From: an uncultured Bacteroidota bacterium
GTDB taxonomy: Bacteria > Bacteroidota > Bacteroidia > Flavobacteriales > Flavobacteriaceae
Assembly: GCA_902626365.1 (NCBI GenBank)
Contig: CACOFE010000003.1
Span: 1 to 64,000, forward strand
Direction of reading: 5' to 3'
Length of the DNA stretch: 64,000 nucleotides
Position numbers and translations under genes: made by a program. This document shows, piece after piece, positions 58,142 to 64,000 of this stretch; the stretch's first letter is position 1, and each line of letters opens with the position of its first letter. The notes beneath the pieces are model-generated. The model was not told where the DNA came from. It saw nothing but the letters and a program-made list of their open reading frames with translations, and ran no database searches.

Positions 58142-60105
58142 AAATTAGTTGACAAACTAAATAAATAGGATCTTAAACTTGCAGGCTCATAAAATCTGTT
58201 GCCAAATGCATTTAGCCTAATGTTGTCAAAATACTTTTCGTCAAATAAATTTCGTATTTGCAGGCCTGCTGTAATTTCTAAATCTTTTATTCTGTAGGAG
58301 TTTTTTAAAGCAAGATTTGACAAGAAAAATGAAGGAACTTTAACCTGATTCATATCATCAGCAAATAATGAATGTGCATACTTTAGGTCAAACTTTGCAT
58401 AAAAGCTGTCTTTATTATAAATCCATTCAACTGAAAAATTTGATTTCGGCACACCAGGTAGCTGCCCATTAATAAGTTGGTTTGTGAACTCATAATTTGC
58501 TTGAGTATAAGAAGCATTAAAAGTGTTTAGCTTACTTGGCCTGTAAGACCCTTCGAGTTCAATTCCATATCTTTTTGAGGTTCCGAGGTTTCTATAATAA
58601 TTCATTCCCCAAATTTCATAACTCACAATTTCATCTTCAGTATCAATATAAAAAGCTGTTAAATTATAAGAAATATTTTTATGAGATTTTCTAAAACCTA
58701 GATCTGCACCTTTTGAAATCATTGGTGATAGTTCTTCGTTAAAACCTGATCCAAACGGGTTTGATGAAAGCTCGCTTAGCGAAGGTGTTTCATAGGCATG
58801 ACCATAGTTAATATAAATTTCTCCATTTTTAGTTGCTTTAAAAATTAATCCCAGATTTGGCGATAATGCGTTTAATGATTTTGAGTAGTCAATATATTGT
58901 TGGTCTATCCCAATATTGTCATCCAAAGAAATTTCATGCCCGTCATATCTCAACCCAGCTTGTATACTATATTTTGGTTTATTATATGAGCCCAAAATAA
59001 ATGCTCCATAAGACCTGAAGGATTCTATTTGGTCCATTACTTTGACTCCTTTTTCACCGTCATTGTTTTCAAATCTTTTTCTGTCATCTTTCTGACCTTG
59101 AATAGATGTACCGACTATCCATTCAAAATTCTGAGATTTGTCTTTAATACTTAATTCTACTCCAGAAAAATCTCTGTTTAATTCAACATAACCTCCATTT
59201 GTAAATGGAAGTAGTCCAACAAAATCTCTATTACTGTAATATAAGTTTGAATTAATCTGGCCTAGTTTTGTATCCCATTCTAAAACCACCCCCGTTTGTA
59301 TTTGTTTGATTGATTCTTGGGAATTGTAAAGCACATTTCTATCCCTAGCTTGAGATCTGTTTTCCTCTACTGATTCAATATTTAATCCTCCAGGATCAAA
59401 AGCATACGGGCTATCAAAATAAAGCAAATTGAATTTCAAATTCATGTTTTGAAATTTCCTGGCATGCTTAAAAAACAAGGACTTATTTAAGTAGCTGCTA
59501 TGATCTCTATAGCCATCACTCTCAGCTTGAGAGATGTTTAAAATAGTGGATGACTTTTCACTTTCTTTTGAATATATTCCTCTGATATTTTTATATCCAT
59601 AACTTCCATAGCCAGCTTCAATAATATAATCGTCAGAAAGATTAGAATAGGTGTTTATACTTACTAACCCTCCAGAAGCATTACCATGTCTTGTGGATGA
59701 CAGGCTTTTCATAATCTCAACATTCTCAATTAGCTCAAAAGGGATGTTATCTACTTGTGATTGGCCATCTGGTGTTGTAAGTGGTATTCCATCTAGAATA
59801 ATTTTTAACCCCCTAATTCCAAAAGCTGAACGGGCACCAAAACCCCTAATTGCCATTCGGTTGTCTTGTGCTTGATTTTCACTATTTGTAATCCAAAGTC
59901 CAGCAGAAAAATCAATTGCATCTTGAAAATTCACAGGTCTAATTTGATATTCATCATAAGAAATTTCTGATACCGATAGTGCAGGGTTAGTCTGATTAAT
60001 TAGTGCGCTCTTAAGCACCACCTCATCCAAATTCAAAGTGTCTGATTGTATGGCAAATACATTGATTTGAATAAAAAACAAAACAAATGAAAATGTTTTT
60101 TTCAT
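58138..60105 (-). CDS. TonB-dependent receptor
   Basis: Plug domain (NQAQDNRMAIRGFGARSAFGIRGLKIILDGIPLTTPDGQSQVDNIP), beta-barrel C-terminus (LFDEKYFDNIRLNAFGNRFYEPASLRSYLFSLSTNF). Confidence 0.93.
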   Translation of the reverse strand: MKKTFSFVLFFIQINVFAIQSDTLNLDEVVLKSALINQTNPALSVSEISYDEYQIRPVNFQDAIDFSAGLWITNSENQAQDNRMAIRGFGARSAFGIRGLKIILDGIPLTTPDGQSQVDNIPFELIENVEIMKSLSSTRHGNASGGLVSINTYSNLSDDYIIEAGYGSYGYKNIRGIYSKESEKSSTILNISQAESDGYRDHSSYLNKSLFFKHARKFQNMNLKFNLLYFDSPYAFDPGGLNIESVEENRSQARDRNVLYNSQESIKQIQTGVVLEWDTKLGQINSNLYYSNRDFVGLLPFTNGGYVELNRDFSGVELSIKDKSQNFEWIVGTSIQGQKDDRKRFENNDGEKGVKVMDQIESFRSYGAFILGSYNKPKYSIQAGLRYDGHEISLDDNIGIDQQYIDYSKSLNALSPNLGLIFKATKNGEIYINYGHAYETPSLSELSSNPFGSGFNEELSPMISKGADLGFRKSHKNISYNLTAFYIDTEDEIVSYEIWGMNYYRNLGTSKRYGIELEGSYRPSKLNTFNASYTQANYEFTNQLINGQLPGVPKSNFSVEWIYNKDSFYAKFDLKYAHSLFADDMNQVKVPSFFLSNLALKNSYRIKDLEITAGLQIRNLFDEKYFDNIRLNAFGNRFYEPASLRSYLFSLSTNF

Positions 60106-60108
60106 TAT

Positions 60109-61371
60109 TTATTTATTATCGTTCATGTCTTTAGTTAAATCTAATTTTCTAAATGTTGGAAATTTAATTGCCGTAAACCCAACTGTCAATATTGTCATCA
60201 CCCCTCCAAAAACCACAGCAGGCACAGTTCCCATTAGTTTTGCAGTTGCACCACTTTCAAATGCCCCTAGCTCATTAGATGAACCTACAAATATTGAATT
60301 CACAGAAGCAACTCTTCCTCTGAATTCATCTGGGGTTTTTAATTGTAAGATTGTTTGTCTTATAATCATTGAAACTCCATCGGTTAACCCATACATAAAC
60401 AAAGCAAAGACCGATAGCCAGAATATGTCGGAAACTCCAAATACAATTATGGAAATTCCAAAACAGAAGATAGCAAAGAGCAACTTCTTACCAGCATTTC
60501 TTGTAAGCGGTATATGTGCAGAAGCAATCATCATTAAAACTGAGCCAACGGCTGGTGCTGCCCTTAAAATTCCAAACCCCTCTGATCCCACATTTAATAT
60601 GTCTTGAGCATAAATTGGAAGTAGTGCAATAGCTCCTCCAAATAATACGGCAACCATATCAAGAGTCAATGCAACTAGTATAGATTTTGTTTTGTAAACA
60701 AAATTTAGTCCAGCCTTAAGGCTTTGAAATATTGGTTCGCCAATCTTGGGATTTAAAATAGGTTTCTTTTTTATAAATCCGATTAATAAAAGTCCTATTA
60801 CAATTGTAGCAAGTACTATTCCCATTGAATTGTGAACACCAATCCAAGCAATGGAAAATCCTGCAAATGCTGGGCCTAAGACTACAGCTAATTGCCAGGT
60901 TGAACTACTCCAGGTTGCTGCGTTTGGATAGACACGTTTTGGCACAATCAAAGCAACTAATGAAAAAATTGTTGGACCAATAAACGCTCTTACAAATCCA
61001 CCAATAAATACTAATATATAGATGCCAATTAAGATTTCAGAGTTTTCATAATTTTCATAAGCATAGGGGCTTGTAATGAAATAGTAGCCTATGGCAACCA
61101 ATAAAAATGCTGTAATACATTGAAGAAATAGCATCTTTTTTTCCCGTTGATCAACTATGTGGCCCGCAAACAGTGCTGTTGAAATTGCAGGGACAACTTC
61201 CACTAGCCCAATCAAACCTAATGATAAGGGGTCTTTTGTTAAACTGTAAACCTCCCACTCAACGATTATAAACTGCATGGACCAGCCAAAGACTAGAATG
61301 AATCTTATGACAAGAAAAAAGTTAAATTCCTTAAATCTTAGTGCTGCGTACGGGTCTAGTTTTTCTTCCAA
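60109..61371 (-). CDS. MFS transporter
   Basis: 12-TM; AALRFKEFNFFLVIRFILVFGWSMQF, LFAGHIVDQREKKMLF. Confidence 0.9.
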   Translation of the reverse strand: MEEKLDPYAALRFKEFNFFLVIRFILVFGWSMQFIIVEWEVYSLTKDPLSLGLIGLVEVVPAISTALFAGHIVDQREKKMLFLQCITAFLLVAIGYYFITSPYAYENYENSEILIGIYILVFIGGFVRAFIGPTIFSLVALIVPKRVYPNAATWSSSTWQLAVVLGPAFAGFSIAWIGVHNSMGIVLATIVIGLLLIGFIKKKPILNPKIGEPIFQSLKAGLNFVYKTKSILVALTLDMVAVLFGGAIALLPIYAQDILNVGSEGFGILRAAPAVGSVLMMIASAHIPLTRNAGKKLLFAIFCFGISIIVFGVSDIFWLSVFALFMYGLTDGVSMIIRQTILQLKTPDEFRGRVASVNSIFVGSSNELGAFESGATAKLMGTVPAVVFGGVMTILTVGFTAIKFPTFRKLDLTKDMNDNK

Positions 61372-61372
61372 G

Positions 61373-62152
61373 CTAATTGCTTAATTCTTTTGCTTGATCA
61401 ATCAAAAATTCTGCCTCTTTTTTCATCTCTGGTAATTTTAAATGTACATAGTCATCATAATTCGGATGTAAAACTAGCAAGTTCATTGAACTGATTTTCT
61501 TTTGATAGTACTTTTCAATTATATATTTATAAACATTTTGTTGAAGTGTGTATCTGTTAAAACTATTGTCTGCTACGTGAGATAAGCCATCATAACCAAA
61601 GTTAAAATCCTTCAAAATGGGGTGATTGTTTTGATCAATCAATTTCGAAGTTCTTTTCCAGTCAAAAATAAATAGTTCGCCGTTTTCTTTTTCATAAACC
61701 ATGTCAACAGTACCAGCTAATGAAAGATGTTCGTCATAAATTCTCCACTCTGTTCTGTATGCTTTTAATCTTTTGTATTTATTGTGAAAATTTTTAAAGT
61801 ATTGAAACTCAGGAGGATACTCTTTGTGGAGTTTTGAGTTGTAAAAATCTTCTATCTTCTCATGTAATATGGTCCCTTTTGATGCTGCATCAACTCTCTT
61901 ATTTTCCCAATCATCCAAGATTTGTTTTATAACTGACTCTAATATTTCAGAATCATAATCAATATAATCTCGTTCTAATTTTTCTTTAGCCTTTCTTTCT
62001 GCCCAGTAAGCTTTATCAAATTTTGGGAAAAACTTATCAATTATTTCTGTAACTGAAAATTTAATCTTTTTGCCATCAACAAAATAATTGTGATTAGCCT
62101 CATCAAAACTAATCCTGTCATCGTTTATATGTCTATTAGATTCTGCTAACAA
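61373..62152 (-). CDS. PD-(D/E)XK nuclease superfamily protein
   Basis: ASKGTILHEKIEDFYN, LAGTVDMVYEKENGELFIFDWKRTS, ITLQQNVYKYI-like (YTLQQNVYKYIIEKYY) Cas4/RecB-like nuclease motifs. Confidence 0.75.
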   Translation of the reverse strand: MLAESNRHINDDRISFDEANHNYFVDGKKIKFSVTEIIDKFFPKFDKAYWAERKAKEKLERDYIDYDSEILESVIKQILDDWENKRVDAASKGTILHEKIEDFYNSKLHKEYPPEFQYFKNFHNKYKRLKAYRTEWRIYDEHLSLAGTVDMVYEKENGELFIFDWKRTSKLIDQNNHPILKDFNFGYDGLSHVADNSFNRYTLQQNVYKYIIEKYYQKKISSMNLLVLHPNYDDYVHLKLPEMKKEAEFLIDQAKELSN

Positions 62153-62154
62153 TT

Positions 62155-62571
62155 TTAATTGTACTTAATTTCAATTTTAACTTTAGAAAATCCTCTAAAC
62201 ATTTCCATTACTCCGCAATATCTTGTTACAGATAAATCAACAGATTTTTTTATTTTATCTTTGTCTAAATCTGTTCCGAAAAAATGATATTCAACTGTGA
62301 CTTCATTATAATATCTTGGGTGCTCATCTGTCAATGACGCTGTTGTATTTATTTTAAAATCGTCTAATTCAACTCTCATTTTTTTAAGAATTGCAATAAC
62401 ATCCAGGCCTGAGCATACTGCCAGCGACCCTAACATAATTGCTTTAGGTGAAGCAATTTTTTCTTCTCCATCCGTACTAGTTCCCAGAATTGTTGAAACG
62501 CCATTTGGGTTAATGCATTCAAACTCTGTCGTTCCTTTTTTCCAATTTGTAATAACTGTATTTGTATCCAT
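62155..62571 (-). CDS. OsmC family protein
   Basis: ASPKAIMLGSLAVCSGLDVIAILKKMR, RYCGVMEMFRG. Confidence 0.92.
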   Translation of the reverse strand: MDTNTVITNWKKGTTEFECINPNGVSTILGTSTDGEEKIASPKAIMLGSLAVCSGLDVIAILKKMRVELDDFKINTTASLTDEHPRYYNEVTVEYHFFGTDLDKDKIKKSVDLSVTRYCGVMEMFRGFSKVKIEIKYN

Positions 62572-62576
62572 ATTTT

Positions 62577-63245
62577 TTAGTTTGGTGAAAGGACAATTAC
62601 AAATTCTCCTTTCGGTTTCTTTTTTTCAAAGTGCTCAATTGCATCTTTAATTTTTCCACGAAAAGTTTCCTCATGGATTTTTGTAAGCTCTCTAGAAACA
62701 CTTACGCTACTCTCTTCATTATAGTAAGTTGATAAATCATTTAATGTTTTTAGAATCCTATGAGGAGATTCATAAAATATAACTGTCCTGTTCTCTTCTG
62801 ATATTTCCTTTAATCTTTTAGTTCTTCCTTTTTTTACCGGTAAAAAACCCTCAAATAAAAATCTGTCAGACGGCAAACCTGAATTAACCAGAGCTGGAAT
62901 CAAGGCTGTTGCACCAGGCAGGCATTCAATCTCAATATTGTTCTTAATGGACTCACGAATCAATAAAAATCCTGGATCAGAAATCCCAGGTGTTCCTGCA
63001 TCAGAAATTAACGCAATTTCAAAACCACTATTTAACTTATCAATGATTGATATTAGCTTTTTGTGCTCATTGTGCATGTGATAAGACTCAACGCTGTTTT
63101 CAATATTGTAATGCTTTAATAATTTTAATGAGGTTCTGGTATCCTCAGCTAAAATTAAGTCAACTGATTTAAGAGTTTCAATTGCTCGAAATGTGATATC
63201 AGCTAAATTCCCTATTGGTGTTGGTACAATGAATAGCTTACTCAT
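62577..63245 (-). CDS. rsmI: 16S rRNA (cytidine(1402)-2'-O)-methyltransferase
   Basis: LFIVPTPIGNLADITFRAIETLKSVDLILAEDTRTSLKLLKHY, SDAGTPGISDPGFLL, FYESPHRI. Confidence 0.97.
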   Translation of the reverse strand: MSKLFIVPTPIGNLADITFRAIETLKSVDLILAEDTRTSLKLLKHYNIENSVESYHMHNEHKKLISIIDKLNSGFEIALISDAGTPGISDPGFLLIRESIKNNIEIECLPGATALIPALVNSGLPSDRFLFEGFLPVKKGRTKRLKEISEENRTVIFYESPHRILKTLNDLSTYYNEESSVSVSRELTKIHEETFRGKIKDAIEHFEKKKPKGEFVIVLSPN

Positions 63246-63358
63246 TAAAAATCTTTAAATTAAATTTAACTTAGGTTAATATCAGCTTGTTTTTTACTAA
63301 ATTTATTTGATTCAATTTTAAAAATCAATTAAGCTATCAACTTTTTTAAATTTACAAA

Positions 63359-63973
63359 ATGTTTCTTGAAAATACTTTAAACTTTAATAAACAAACTGGA
63401 TGGATTGAGGTTGTTTGTGGATCAATGTTTTCTGGAAAAACTGAGGAGTTGATAAGAAGAATTCGAAGGGCTCAGTATGCTAACCTTAATGTGATAATTT
63501 TTAAGCCCAAATTGGATACAAGGGATAAAAAAAACACTGTAGTGTCTCATGATGGCACAGTTATTCAATGTGAAACAATTAGGAAATCTGAAGAAATCTA
63601 TAAAAGAGTAAAAGATTATAAAGTTGTAGGAATTGATGAAGCACAATTTTTCGATGATGGTATTGTTGAGGTTTGTAATACGCTTGCTGATCGTGGAATA
63701 AGGCTTGTCGTTGCTGGACTTGATATGGACTATAAAGGAGTTCCTTTTAAAAATATGGCCAATCTTATGGCAACCGCTGAATATGTCACCAAAGTCCACG
63801 CTATATGTCCAAAAACCGGCGGGCTTGCTCAATATAGTTACAGAAAAACAAAGAGTAAAAAAAGAATTCTATTAGGAAAAGAAGATGAATACATGCCTTT
63901 AAGCCGAGCAGCATACGTTGAAAAATCTGTCAAGAAAGCAAAAAAGGTGTCAGGAAAAAAAAATAAAGATTGA
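63359..63973 (+). CDS. tdk: thymidine kinase
   Basis: GWIEVVCGSMFSGKTEELIRRIRRAQYA, VVGIDEAQFFDD, VAGLDMDYKGVPF. Confidence 0.97.
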   Translation: MFLENTLNFNKQTGWIEVVCGSMFSGKTEELIRRIRRAQYANLNVIIFKPKLDTRDKKNTVVSHDGTVIQCETIRKSEEIYKRVKDYKVVGIDEAQFFDDGIVEVCNTLADRGIRLVVAGLDMDYKGVPFKNMANLMATAEYVTKVHAICPKTGGLAQYSYRKTKSKKRILLGKEDEYMPLSRAAYVEKSVKKAKKVSGKKNKD

Positions 63974-64000
63974 AAAAAACAATATTAGAAATTGACCTTA
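63970..64000 (+). CDS. alr: possible alanine racemase N-terminus (partial, TTG start)
   Basis: TTGAAAAAAACAATATTAGAAATTGACCTTA = (M)KKTILEIDL, resembles the alr start; overlaps the tdk stop. Confidence 0.35.
   Translation, partial: MKKTILEIDL

Noticed and set aside
60125-60607. 160-aa plus ORF
   Set aside because: Antisense to the MFS transporter; long only because hydrophobic codons lack reverse stops.
61373-62152. PD-(D/E)XK protein considered as Cas4
   Set aside because: No CRISPR array or other cas genes in the window; the Cys cluster of Cas4 is not apparent.
63422-63832. 136-aa minus ORF
   Set aside because: Antisense to thymidine kinase.

Overview
AT-rich chromosomal window from a Bacteroidota, probably a marine Flavobacteriia-type genome. 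The inference rests on SusC/SusD, T9SS type A sorting tails, TAnnTTTG-type promoters and TTG starts. The dominant feature is a dispersed xylan/sulfated-polysaccharide utilisation region at about 10-54 kb. It encodes GH43_12-like and GH3 beta-xylosidases, a GH53 galactanase, a canonical GH10 and a divergent GH10-like enzyme, a CBM-GH30-T9SS protein, a cytoplasmic GH43_1-like enzyme with a GPH symporter, and an esterase. It also encodes four Cys-type S1 sulfatases, a formylglycine-generating enzyme with both active-site cysteines, xylB-xylA-SSS symporter, SusC/SusD, and several T9SS-tailed CBM-like or beta-helix proteins without a recognised catalytic domain. The flanks hold a degenerate tyrosine-recombinase-like ORF, a GH2 beta-mannosidase, a tRNA-Ala(GGC) and housekeeping genes (lpxH, queD, rsmI, tdk, MATE, OsmC, TonB receptor). 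The best leads are the divergent GH10-like protein, the beta-helix protein with a CBM-like domain inside its anchor motif, the duplicated CBM (standalone and GH30-fused), the wobble-biased hairpin after susD, the terminator upstream of the GH10 module, and the recombinase-like ORF lacking canonical catalytic boxes. No CRISPR, rRNA or transposase was seen. All family calls are by eye from the translations; no searches were run.
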